Of a stretch of 6,488 bases of DNA, positions 1-5,180 are shown piece after piece. The stretch is from Thermoflexales bacterium (GTDB lineage Bacteria > Chloroflexota > Anaerolineae > B4-G1 > SLSP01): contig SLSP01000079.1 in the NCBI GenBank assembly GCA_007130345.1, forward strand, positions 1 through 6,488. Direction: 5' to 3'. Every line of letters begins with the position of its first letter. The stretch's first letter is position 1. The position numbers and the translations under genes were made by a program. The notes beneath the pieces are model-generated. The model was not told the DNA's origin and searched no databases. It worked only from the letters and a program-made list of their open reading frames with translations.

Positions 1-104
1 CAGTTCTGGACGGGGCGCAGGTAGCCGACGATGCGCGAGTAAACCTCGCACGGCACTTTGACATCGCTCTGAGATACGGTCTTGGGGGTCTTTTCTTCGG
101 TCAT
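1..104 (-). CDS. Small ORF with NrdD C-terminal (glycyl-radical-loop-like) motif, partial
   Basis: Only the first 34 codons are in the window; the gene runs off the left edge. The start ATG at 104-102 has a good Shine-Dalgarno (AGGAG, revcomp of 110-114 area) and an in-frame TAG lies four codons upstream, so this is a genuine N-terminus. Residues 19-34 read CEVYSRIVGYLRPVQN, closely resembling the C-terminal tail of anaerobic class III ribonucleotide reductase (NrdD), where the Gly of an RVxGY-type loop carries the radical; the equivalent here is G27. In full-length NrdD this segment lies hundreds of residues from the start, so this must be a short stand-alone version. Such short proteins are often annotated as anaerobic ribonucleoside-triphosphate reductase; their role is not established as far as I know. 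The CxxC zinc pairs of NrdD are not seen in the visible part (only C19). It starts 14 nt after the nitrilase stop, so it is probably cotranscribed. Confidence 0.75.
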   Translation of the reverse strand, partial: MTEEKTPKTVSQSDVKVPCEVYSRIVGYLRPVQN

Positions 105-118
105 TAGATTCTCCTACG

Positions 119-967
119 TTATGGGTGAGATGTGTCTAACCTATCGATTTGCGCCAGTGGGCCATAGAGATCGGGGCGGCGGTCGCCAAAGGTGTCCATT
201 TCAAACGCATCGGGCCGCAATACGATGCGCTTCTCGCGCGCTTTTGCCGGATCGATGTCGGCATACCCGATGGCCGCCTCGGCACCGACTTCGGCCAGCA
301 CGCGCCCGCGCGGATCGGTGATCTGGCTATGCCCAAAGAACCAGAAGCTGCTCTCTTCGCCGCAGCGATTGCACGCCAGCAAAAAGACGCGGTTTTCTAA
401 CGCGCGCGTCCGCGTGACAAATTCCGGCGCGTTCTGCGAACCATCGGGCCAGTTGGTGGGCAAGGCCACGATGTCGGCCCCGGCCAACGCCAACGCCCGC
501 AGCGTCTCCGGGAAGCGCAAGTCGTAGCAGATTGCGATTCCCACGCGGCCCACCGCCGTCTCCCAGACCGGGAAGCCGGTATCGCCGGGCAGCGTGAAGC
601 GATCTATGCCCAGGAGCGGCAAGTGCGCCTTGCGGTAATATCCCACCAGGCCCTCCGGCCCGACGAGCACCGCCGTGTTGTAGATGCCTTCTGCGCCAAA
701 GCGCTCCAGCAATCCCACCACGACGTACACGCCCAACTCGACGCACTGTTGCGAAAGCAATTCGGTAGTCGGGCCGGGCACCGGTTCTGCCGCCGCGTAG
801 CCCGCTTCCAGATCGGCGAAGCCATAGCCGGAAGTCGCGCACTCCGGGAAGACGATCAATGCCGCGCCGCGCTCCGCCGCCTCGCGCAATATCGCCACGA
901 TCTGCTGGCGATTGCGCGCGAGTTCGCCGAGCCGGGGATCCATCTGTGCTACTGCAACCTTCACCAT
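119..967 (-). CDS. Nitrilase-superfamily carbon-nitrogen hydrolase (amidase-like)
   Basis: A 282-residue soluble protein, normal length for a single-domain nitrilase-superfamily hydrolase, which cleaves non-peptide C-N bonds of amides or nitriles through a Glu-Lys-Cys triad. All three are visible: E42 in VFPECATSGY, K113 in YYRKAHLPL, and C147 in GIAICYDLRFPE. The family's ALENRVFLLACNR segment follows at 189-201. No signal peptide is seen, so it is cytoplasmic. The branch looks closer to omega-amidase/aliphatic amidase-like members than to true nitrilases, but the substrate cannot be read from sequence. The start ATG (967-965) has a strong AGGAGG about 7 nt upstream and overlaps the stop of the MarR gene by one base (TGATG), indicating translational coupling. 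That pairing suggests the MarR protein controls this enzyme. A small NrdD-tail-like ORF follows 14 nt downstream. Confidence 0.93.
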   Translation of the reverse strand: MVKVAVAQMDPRLGELARNRQQIVAILREAAERGAALIVFPECATSGYGFADLEAGYAAAEPVPGPTTELLSQQCVELGVYVVVGLLERFGAEGIYNTAVLVGPEGLVGYYRKAHLPLLGIDRFTLPGDTGFPVWETAVGRVGIAICYDLRFPETLRALALAGADIVALPTNWPDGSQNAPEFVTRTRALENRVFLLACNRCGEESSFWFFGHSQITDPRGRVLAEVGAEAAIGYADIDPAKAREKRIVLRPDAFEMDTFGDRRPDLYGPLAQIDRLDTSHP

Positions 968-1467
968 CAGGCTACCTCCTCACGCGAAGCCGAGCAGTCC
1001 TCAGCCTCATACGATTCCGGCAACTCGACTTGGGCGAACGCTTGATCCAGGATCGCCAATGCCGCGACGATGTCGTGACATTCTGCCGGTGAAAGATGGC
1101 TGATCCATTCTCCAATGTGCGATTCCGTACATTCTAGCAGCGACGTATACGCCTCGACGCCCGCATCGGTCAGCGCCAACAGCACGCGCCGGCGATCTTG
1201 GGGATCACGGTGCCGGGAAATCAGCCCCCGCGACTCCAGCCCCGGCACCAGCTTGGACATGGTGGGCAGCGAAACGCCCATATATTCCGCCAACCGCGAA
1301 AGGCATTGCGGCCCCTCGCGGAAGAGGCGCACCATCACCCGAAACTGCGAGGAGGTGAAGAGGCCCGAACTGTGCAAGCGCAAGTCCTTGCTCATCAAGC
1401 GCGTCAGCCGAGGCACCACGTCGATAATGCTGTGCGCACATTCCATCAGCACCGCTTCATCAGGCAT
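967..1467 (-). CDS. MarR-family transcriptional regulator
   Basis: A 166-residue protein with the MarR layout: N-terminal dimerisation helix (about 8-30), winged helix-turn-helix (about 55-100) and C-terminal dimerisation helices. LSRLAEYMGVSLPTMSKLV (56-74) contains the HTH, and SRHRDPQDRRRVLLALTDAG (84-103) is the classic MarR wing with its basic DxRR core. Members are dimeric DNA-binding regulators, usually repressors, that respond to small ligands or oxidants and often control themselves and adjacent genes. It has several Cys residues (C10, C55, C113, C130, C158); C10 lies in the N-terminal helix, roughly where OhrR-type sensors keep their reactive Cys, but the surrounding residues do not convince me of an oxidant sensor. 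SD AGGAG lies about 7 nt before the ATG. The phosphoesterase stop lies 12 nt upstream and the nitrilase start overlaps its own stop. Ligand and operator are unknown. Confidence 0.93.
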   Translation of the reverse strand: MPDEAVLMECAHSIIDVVPRLTRLMSKDLRLHSSGLFTSSQFRVMVRLFREGPQCLSRLAEYMGVSLPTMSKLVPGLESRGLISRHRDPQDRRRVLLALTDAGVEAYTSLLECTESHIGEWISHLSPAECHDIVAALAILDQAFAQVELPESYEAEDCSASREEVA

Positions 1468-1479
1468 AAAAACTCTCCT

Positions 1480-3006
1480 CTAGGCCAACCGCGTGTCATC
1501 GAGCGGGAGCACCGTGTCCGTCTCTGGATGCCACTCCAGGATTTCCGGCGGCGTCTCAACGTCCGCGACGCTGCCACTGGCGAGCCGGGCAAACGTCAGA
1601 TGCCGTTCCCAGTCTTGAGGACGCTGTACCAACATGGGAATCCACGTTCCCGTGTTCACCATCCACATCTGCTCTGTGGCGAGCCAGACCCGACGCGCAA
1701 TGTGGCTATGTCCCAAAAGAATGGCCCGCAAGGGAAACGGATACGCGCGGAAGCGTTCCGCCAAATCCGCCGCCACGTTGGGCATATAGTCGAGGCGCAG
1801 ATCGTCGTTGACCACCTCCGACCACAGGTGCCCCACATTGAGCAGGCCCATCGCGACCAGGAAGTAGCGCGCGGCCTGGCGTGACGTGTCGCGTCGCGTC
1901 AGTTTGACCAGGCCCATCCCGGCAGAGGCCAGGCCAAGCAGCGTCAGGCCGCCGAGTAAGCCCTGATCTATCAGCACCCCACTCCATTCCCGCAACGAGA
2001 ACTGCGCCCGCGTCCGCGCCGCGTCCTTGATATCGCCCACCAACGGTGCCGGGATGTTGTGTCGCTCGCGTGGCACGGATGGCCCCGCCGCCTCCGCGCC
2101 ATTCGTGGCGTGCCGCCGCTTGCGCAACATATAAGTCCAGCCAATCGCCAGGTCACGCGCCCGCCCCAAGAAGGCGCGGGTGGCCCGCAGGGGATTATCC
2201 GCAAACATCCACGCGAAGGCCCGCGTGATGGGCCGCACGTTATCGACATAGGGATACTCGGTTTCCAGGCGATTGAGGACATAGCGCGTGAGCGCCATCC
2301 CGTCAGGCATATCGATGCGCGGCGGCGGCTGCGGCAACACCGGATCGAGGTAGTTGGCAAAGTGATTGGTCGGTTCGTACTGCCCGCCGTGCTCCACGTA
2401 AACGCGCAGATACGCATCATAATAGAACCAGGGTTCGAAGCGCAAGTTGGCGCGCACGTCCGCCGCGCTCAGAGGGGGCGCGTCAGGATGCTGCTGCTGG
2501 TACGCTCGATAGGCGCGCAACACACAACACCGCGCCTCCGCGCGCACCTCGGGCCAGTGCAACTCGACATCGTGGTTGCCCTTGATAAACAGCACTTGAT
2601 GCCCGTGCGCGATAAACCATCCGAGCGCGGCGAAGAAATGCGGATGCCCGCGCGCGATGCACTGCATCTTCCAGCGCGATTCTGAGGGGGATGTGCTCAA
2701 ACCGAATCGCGCGCGCTTCCCCAACTCCGCGTGGGTGGCGACGCCACAGACGCGCAACAACTCCTCGCCTTCCTGCGGCAGCGCGACCACCTGATCGAAA
2801 TCGAAGGTATCCCCGTTGAAGATGATCAGCCACGGATGCCCGCCATAGCGCGGTTCGGCGCACAGGGCGTGGTGATGACGCAACAGCGCGAAGAGGTCAT
2901 CGTCGAAGTAGAAATCTTCGCGGGGCGAATAGTCGCCCAGTTCCGCGATCCAGCCTTCGTTGAGATGCAAATCGCTCATCACCAGCAGGTTTTTGGGGGA
3001 TTCCAT
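1480..3006 (-). CDS. Calcineurin-like metallophosphoesterase, LpxH-like, with large membrane-associated insertion
   Basis: A 508-residue protein using the ATG at 3006-3004. A longer reading from 3030 exists, but AAGGAG sits 5 nt before the inner ATG, so I choose that start. Two-metal phosphoesterase motifs occur in order: D12/H14 (SDLHL), G65-D66...D69 (NGDTFDF), G143-N144-H145-D146 (GNHD), H206 (VEHGGQYE) and G432-H433-S-H435 (GHSH). The motif style resembles LpxH/YbbF-type enzymes, which hydrolyse phosphoester or pyrophosphate bonds at the membrane. It is about twice the usual length because roughly 225 residues separate H206 from GHSH. Within that stretch lie two hydrophobic segments (about 343-368 and 381-397) that could form a membrane hairpin, and basic linkers (about 290-340). 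The substrate is unknown; lipid A involvement cannot be inferred. It lies 77 nt after the ATPase gene and 12 nt before the MarR gene. Confidence 0.9.
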   Translation of the reverse strand: MESPKNLLVMSDLHLNEGWIAELGDYSPREDFYFDDDLFALLRHHHALCAEPRYGGHPWLIIFNGDTFDFDQVVALPQEGEELLRVCGVATHAELGKRARFGLSTSPSESRWKMQCIARGHPHFFAALGWFIAHGHQVLFIKGNHDVELHWPEVRAEARCCVLRAYRAYQQQHPDAPPLSAADVRANLRFEPWFYYDAYLRVYVEHGGQYEPTNHFANYLDPVLPQPPPRIDMPDGMALTRYVLNRLETEYPYVDNVRPITRAFAWMFADNPLRATRAFLGRARDLAIGWTYMLRKRRHATNGAEAAGPSVPRERHNIPAPLVGDIKDAARTRAQFSLREWSGVLIDQGLLGGLTLLGLASAGMGLVKLTRRDTSRQAARYFLVAMGLLNVGHLWSEVVNDDLRLDYMPNVAADLAERFRAYPFPLRAILLGHSHIARRVWLATEQMWMVNTGTWIPMLVQRPQDWERHLTFARLASGSVADVETPPEILEWHPETDTVLPLDDTRLA

Positions 3007-3011
3007 ATAGA

Positions 3012-3017
3012 CTCCTT
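3012..3017 (-). promoter_or_regulatory. Shine-Dalgarno deciding the phosphoesterase start
   Basis: On the minus strand AAGGAG is followed by 5 nt (TCTAT) and then the ATG at 3006-3004. The in-frame ATG eight codons further upstream (3030) would place this SD inside the coding region and has no comparable site of its own. Confidence 0.75.
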
Positions 3018-3045
3018 CGGCAGGCGTCAAACGTCATGCGTCAAA
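3018..3045 (-). repeat. Two tandem 14-bp imperfect repeats before the phosphoesterase gene
   Basis: On the minus strand TTTGACGCATGACG (3045-3032) is followed directly by TTTGACGCCTGCCG (3031-3018), 12 of 14 positions identical. The unit lies between the ATPase stop and the phosphoesterase SD. It could be a paired protein-binding site or simple slippage; the sequence alone does not decide. Confidence 0.5.
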
Positions 3046-3083
3046 ACCTTGTGCCTTTCACGCTTGACAAACAGGCAGCCGCG

Positions 3084-4640
3084 TTATTCCTCTCGAAGGA
3101 CCCGCACATTGCGATGCGGTTCCCGACCATAGGAGCGCGAGGCGAGCTTGGCGTCCTCAATCAATTGATGCTGTTGCCGGCGGATGAAAGCATTCTGCGG
3201 CGATAGGTTGACGTACTCCGCGCCAGAGAGCACGCGCTCGATGGCATGTTCTGTTTCCGACATCGCCCGAGCAAAGGGATCAGCGGATTCTCCGTGCAGT
3301 TCAAACAGATCGGCCAGGAAGTTCTCCATCTGCGCTACCGTATTGGCCCGCAACACGTAGACCGGCACGCCCTTGCGCTCGGCTTCCAGCACGATTTTGG
3401 GCCGCTTGCGATAATACTGCTTGGTCGTCACAAAGACCCCAGCCTCTTTCAACGTATCTACAATGTGAACCGGCACGCGCAAGCTCTGCGCGGCACGCAG
3501 CAACCTGTTGCGCGCCACGCCAAAGGGATAAATCACCTGTTCCCTGATCTTCTGGCGCGATTTGAGACTACGGTCTCGCCTTTCGGCCTCGCGGGGCACG
3601 GAACGCGATAGGTCGTCGGACTCGCCGCCGCCGCGCACTTGCTCGCGCTGGATTTCACCCGCGGCATCACGGGAACGCACTTCTTCCGGGAAGGCGTGGC
3701 CGCGCAACAGGGCATCCACCGCTTGCTGCACGTCATCGCGCACCAGCACCTTCTGGCGATCCTGAATCTCCACCAGCACATCGAAAGTGGGTGGAGCACG
3801 CCGTTCCAAGACCGTCTTCTGCGTGCCGCGCCGGCGGGCCTCTTCGTCGGATAGGGTCACGCTCTCGATGCCGCCCACCAGATCAGACAAGGTGGGATTG
3901 AGCAGCAAGTTATCCAGCGTGTTGCCGTGCGCGGTGGCGATCAACTGCACGCCGCGCTCGGCGATGGTGCGGGCGGCCATTGCCTCCAACTCGCGCCCGA
4001 TCTCGTCGATGACGATGACCTCTGGATTGTGATTCTCCACCGCCTCGATCATCACCTCGTGCTGCAAGCTGGGCATCGCCACCTGCATCCGCCGCGCGCG
4101 CCCGATGGCCGGATGCGGGATGTCGCCATCCCCGGCGATTTCATTGGAGGTATCCACGATAATCACGCGCTTCTTGTCGGCCAACACCCGCGCCGCCTCG
4201 CGCAGCATCGTGGTCTTGCCAACGGCGGGGCGGCCCAACAGCAGCACGCTCTTCCCGGATTCGATGAGGTCTTGAATGATAGTGATGGTGCCGTAAACCG
4301 CGCGCCCCACCCGGCACGTCAGGCCCACCACATCCCCTCTCCGATTGCGAATCGCCGCGATGCGGTGCAAGGTGCGCGGGATGCCCGCGCGGTTATCGGC
4401 GTCGAAGTCGCCCACCCGCCCCACGACGTAATCCACGTCCTCGCGGGTGACTTCACGCGCCAGCAGCACGACTTCTCGATCCACGTAGCGGGCGGTGGGC
4501 ACCCGGCCCAAATCCAGAATCACCTCCAACAATTCATCCCGGCGGTTGATTTGATGCAGTTCGTGCAGCAATTCCTGGGGCAAGACCCGCAAGAGGGCTT
4601 CCAAATCATCTACAATCGCGTGTGTCTCTTGTGTCATCAC
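3084..4640 (-). CDS. SpoIIIAA/Ycf45-like P-loop ATPase with C-terminal R3H domain
   Basis: A 518-residue cytoplasmic protein. Residues about 10-52 match the N-terminal region of SpoIIIAA-like proteins. The ATPase core has Walker A GRPAVGKTT (136-144) and Walker B VIVIDEIG (208-215, D212/E213), followed by the ATAHGNTLDNLL segment (235-246) typical of this branch of the PilT/VirB11-related ATPases. An Arg/Glu-rich linker (about 318-368) leads to a conserved region (370-445), and the end (475-515) carries an R3H motif, R487-xxx-H491, expected to bind single-stranded nucleic acid. This matches the chloroplast/cyanobacterial Ycf45 and bacterial R3H-AAA proteins, whose role is poorly known; SpoIIIAA itself powers a sporulation channel. 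No other spoIIIA genes are visible. Start: GTG at 4640 with ATG as the next codon; AGGTGG lies 7 nt before the GTG and 10 nt before the ATG, so GTG fits slightly better. Probably first gene of the minus-strand run. Confidence 0.92.
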   Translation of the reverse strand: MMTQETHAIVDDLEALLRVLPQELLHELHQINRRDELLEVILDLGRVPTARYVDREVVLLAREVTREDVDYVVGRVGDFDADNRAGIPRTLHRIAAIRNRRGDVVGLTCRVGRAVYGTITIIQDLIESGKSVLLLGRPAVGKTTMLREAARVLADKKRVIIVDTSNEIAGDGDIPHPAIGRARRMQVAMPSLQHEVMIEAVENHNPEVIVIDEIGRELEAMAARTIAERGVQLIATAHGNTLDNLLLNPTLSDLVGGIESVTLSDEEARRRGTQKTVLERRAPPTFDVLVEIQDRQKVLVRDDVQQAVDALLRGHAFPEEVRSRDAAGEIQREQVRGGGESDDLSRSVPREAERRDRSLKSRQKIREQVIYPFGVARNRLLRAAQSLRVPVHIVDTLKEAGVFVTTKQYYRKRPKIVLEAERKGVPVYVLRANTVAQMENFLADLFELHGESADPFARAMSETEHAIERVLSGAEYVNLSPQNAFIRRQQHQLIEDAKLASRSYGREPHRNVRVLREE

Positions 4641-4647
4641 TATATGA

Positions 4648-4653
4648 CCACCT
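4648..4653 (-). promoter_or_regulatory. Shine-Dalgarno of the ATPase gene
   Basis: AGGTGG on the minus strand lies 7 nt before a GTG (4640) and 10 nt before an adjacent ATG (4637). Spacing mildly favours GTG initiation, but either codon could serve. Confidence 0.5.
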
Positions 4654-4697
4654 AAACCTTTCTATATGAGAATGTCAAACGCCTGACTTACAAAAGC

Positions 4698-4706
4698 ATT
4701 GTACCA
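4698..4706 (-). promoter_or_regulatory. Candidate extended -10 promoter for the minus-strand genes
   Basis: The minus strand reads TGGTACAAT, an extended -10 (TGn plus TACAAT, one mismatch to TATAAT). Seventeen nt upstream is only a weak -35 (TATCCA, 3 of 6 matches), which is common for extended -10 promoters. Transcription would begin near 4691, giving a leader of about 50 nt before the ATPase start. Assignment is by consensus only. Confidence 0.5.
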
Positions 4707-4712
4707 TGACCC

Positions 4713-4733
4713 CGGGAAAATGGATAATTCCCG
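4713..4733. promoter_or_regulatory. Inverted repeat CGGGAA-N9-TTCCCG at the minus promoter -35 zone
   Basis: Arms at 4713-4718 and 4728-4733 are perfect 6-bp complements with a 9-nt spacer. The centre falls on the -35 position of the candidate minus-strand promoter, where a bound dimeric regulator could block or recruit polymerase. The regulator is unknown. Confidence 0.4.
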
Positions 4734-4767
4734 CGAGGCGTTGAGCGCGTCCCACGATGCGTCGCAG

Positions 4768-4796
4768 TTGCCAATTGACCAAAGAAAAGTTATAAT
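4768..4796 (+). promoter_or_regulatory. Candidate sigma70-type promoter P1
   Basis: TTGCCA (4768-4773), a 17-nt spacer, then a perfect TATAAT (4791-4796). Transcription would begin near 4803. It is the strongest consensus match of the three plus-strand candidates and would give the downstream gene a leader of about 375 nt. Confidence 0.6.
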
Positions 4797-4807
4797 AGAG
4801 TTATAAC
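4789..4807. promoter_or_regulatory. Operator-like inverted repeat over the P1 -10
   Basis: GTTATAA-TAGAG-TTATAAC is a perfect 7-bp inverted repeat with a 5-nt spacer. It covers the -10 box and the expected start site of P1. The same bases also form a direct repeat AGTTATAA at 4788-4795 and 4799-4806, exactly 11 bp apart, about one helical turn. A dimeric repressor bound here would occlude P1. Confidence 0.45.
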
Positions 4808-4847
4808 CTGACGCGGCCCGACCGTTCCACAAAACACACTAACGCAC

Positions 4848-4876
4848 TTGCAATGTATCAATGTAGCGAGTAAAAT
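4848..4876 (+). promoter_or_regulatory. Candidate promoter P2
   Basis: TTGCAA (4848-4853), 17-nt spacer, TAAAAT (4871-4876; five of six matches to TATAAT). The -35 is only a moderate match and chance hits are frequent in A/T-rich sequence. Confidence 0.3.
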
Positions 4877-4939
4877 AAATAGGTACAAGCAAACACCCGC
4901 CCCCATCTGGGCTTTGAAGGCCAGGGAATCGCATAAATT

Positions 4940-4967
4940 TTGACTTCTTCGATACCCGGATTACAAT
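4940..4967 (+). promoter_or_regulatory. Candidate promoter P3
   Basis: TTGACT (4940-4945), 16-nt spacer, TACAAT (4962-4967); each box has five of six consensus bases. Transcription would begin near 4974, directly at the left edge of the MITE-like segment. Confidence 0.45.
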
Positions 4968-4988
4968 AAAGACTCTACTGAAAGAACC

Positions 4989-5009
4989 CTAAAAAATCCG
5001 ATTTTTTAG
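4989..5009. repeat. 21-bp near-perfect palindrome, left member of an inverted pair
   Basis: Arms CTAAAAAATC and GATTTTTTAG are perfectly complementary around a single central C (4999). A 16-bp inverted copy of its core lies at 5073-5088, itself palindromic around G5081. Each site is symmetric and the two face one another, so they could bind a dimeric protein or pair as RNA. Confidence 0.6.
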
Positions 5010-5046
5010 AGACTTGATACAAGATATAGATTTTTCGCGTGCGAAT

Positions 5047-5058
5047 TTCATATATGAA
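5047..5058. repeat. 12-bp perfect palindrome TTCATATATGAA
   Basis: The sequence equals its own reverse complement and lies between the two A/T-rich inverted elements at 4989-5009 and 5073-5088. It may be a binding site or part of the larger symmetric structure. Confidence 0.5.
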
Positions 5059-5134
5059 GTAGGTTGCGTGTGAAAAAATCGGATTTTTGGACTTTTTTCA
5101 AGGGACTCAATAAAGGATAGTGGGAACTGTTGAG

Positions 5135-5170
5135 ATGATGCGCTTGCAAAGGGATACCCTGTCGGGTTAG
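5135..5170 (+). CDS. Possible 11-residue leader peptide
   Basis: ATG ATG followed by nine sense codons and TAG encodes MMRLQRDTLSG, ending 10 nt before the ATG of the SLT/M23-like gene and in a different frame. A purine-rich GGGAAC lies about 7 nt before the ATG. The next gene has no evident SD of its own, so terminating ribosomes could reinitiate there. The peptide shows no amino-acid run suggesting attenuation, and an ORF this short is common by chance. Confidence 0.2.
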   Translation: MMRLQRDTLSG

Positions 5171-5180
5171 CCTTACCACA

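Larger units (their letters stand above)
4976..5103. mobile_element. Possible MITE-like 128-bp segment with inverted ends and GACTC flanks
   Basis: The segment is bracketed by the direct repeat GACTC (4971-4975 and 5104-5108), a candidate 5-bp target duplication. Inside, the ends are imperfect inverted repeats. The outer parts are TGAAAGAA (4979-4986) against TGAAAAAA (revcomp of 5093-5100), and the inner parts are perfect over 16 bp (4992-5007 against 5073-5088). Nested towards the middle are ATATA/TATAT (5024-5028 with 5051-5055) and TTCGC/GCGAA (5034-5038 with 5041-5045), in nearly the same register. This is the pattern of a small non-autonomous element or a long imperfect hairpin. A 5-bp match can occur by chance, and no second copy is in the window. 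Confidence 0.35.
4641..5180. other. Divergent AT-rich intergenic region (540 bp)
   Basis: It separates the minus-strand ATPase gene from the plus-strand SLT/M23-like gene. It is clearly richer in A/T than the flanking genes, has many stops, and I see no protein gene beyond a possible 11-codon leader ORF. I recognise no tRNA, riboswitch class or CRISPR repeat. Its content is promoter-like sites, several inverted repeats, a short tandem repeat (CAATGTAT/CAATGTAG at 4851-4866), a weak hairpin around 4907-4924 (CTGGGCTT/AAGGCCAG, one mismatch), and a MITE-like segment. Confidence 0.8.

Noticed and set aside
1198..1884. 228-codon plus-strand open frame
   Set aside because: It is antisense across the MarR and phosphoesterase genes, with compositional bias typical of a shadow and no domain.
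2059..2685. 208-codon plus-strand open frame
   Set aside because: It is antisense to the phosphoesterase gene, which has clear catalytic motifs; the plus frame has none.
3927..4655. 242-codon open frame on the plus strand
   Set aside because: It lies antisense to the ATPase gene, is His/Gln/Arg-rich as expected of a reverse-frame shadow in GC-rich DNA, and has no recognisable motif.
4775..4796. TTGACC paired with TATAAT as a promoter
   Set aside because: The spacer is only 10 nt. TTGCCA at 4768-4773 gives the correct 17-nt spacing to the same -10.
4901..4930. Riboswitch-like hairpin in the plus-strand leader
   Set aside because: Only one short stem with a mismatch is visible and no conserved core of a known riboswitch class could be recognised.
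5071..5100. Possible rho-independent terminator (TGAAAAAA with TTTTTTCA)
   Set aside because: The stem is nearly all A-T with a 14-nt loop and no GC-rich base, and no plus-strand gene lies upstream to terminate.
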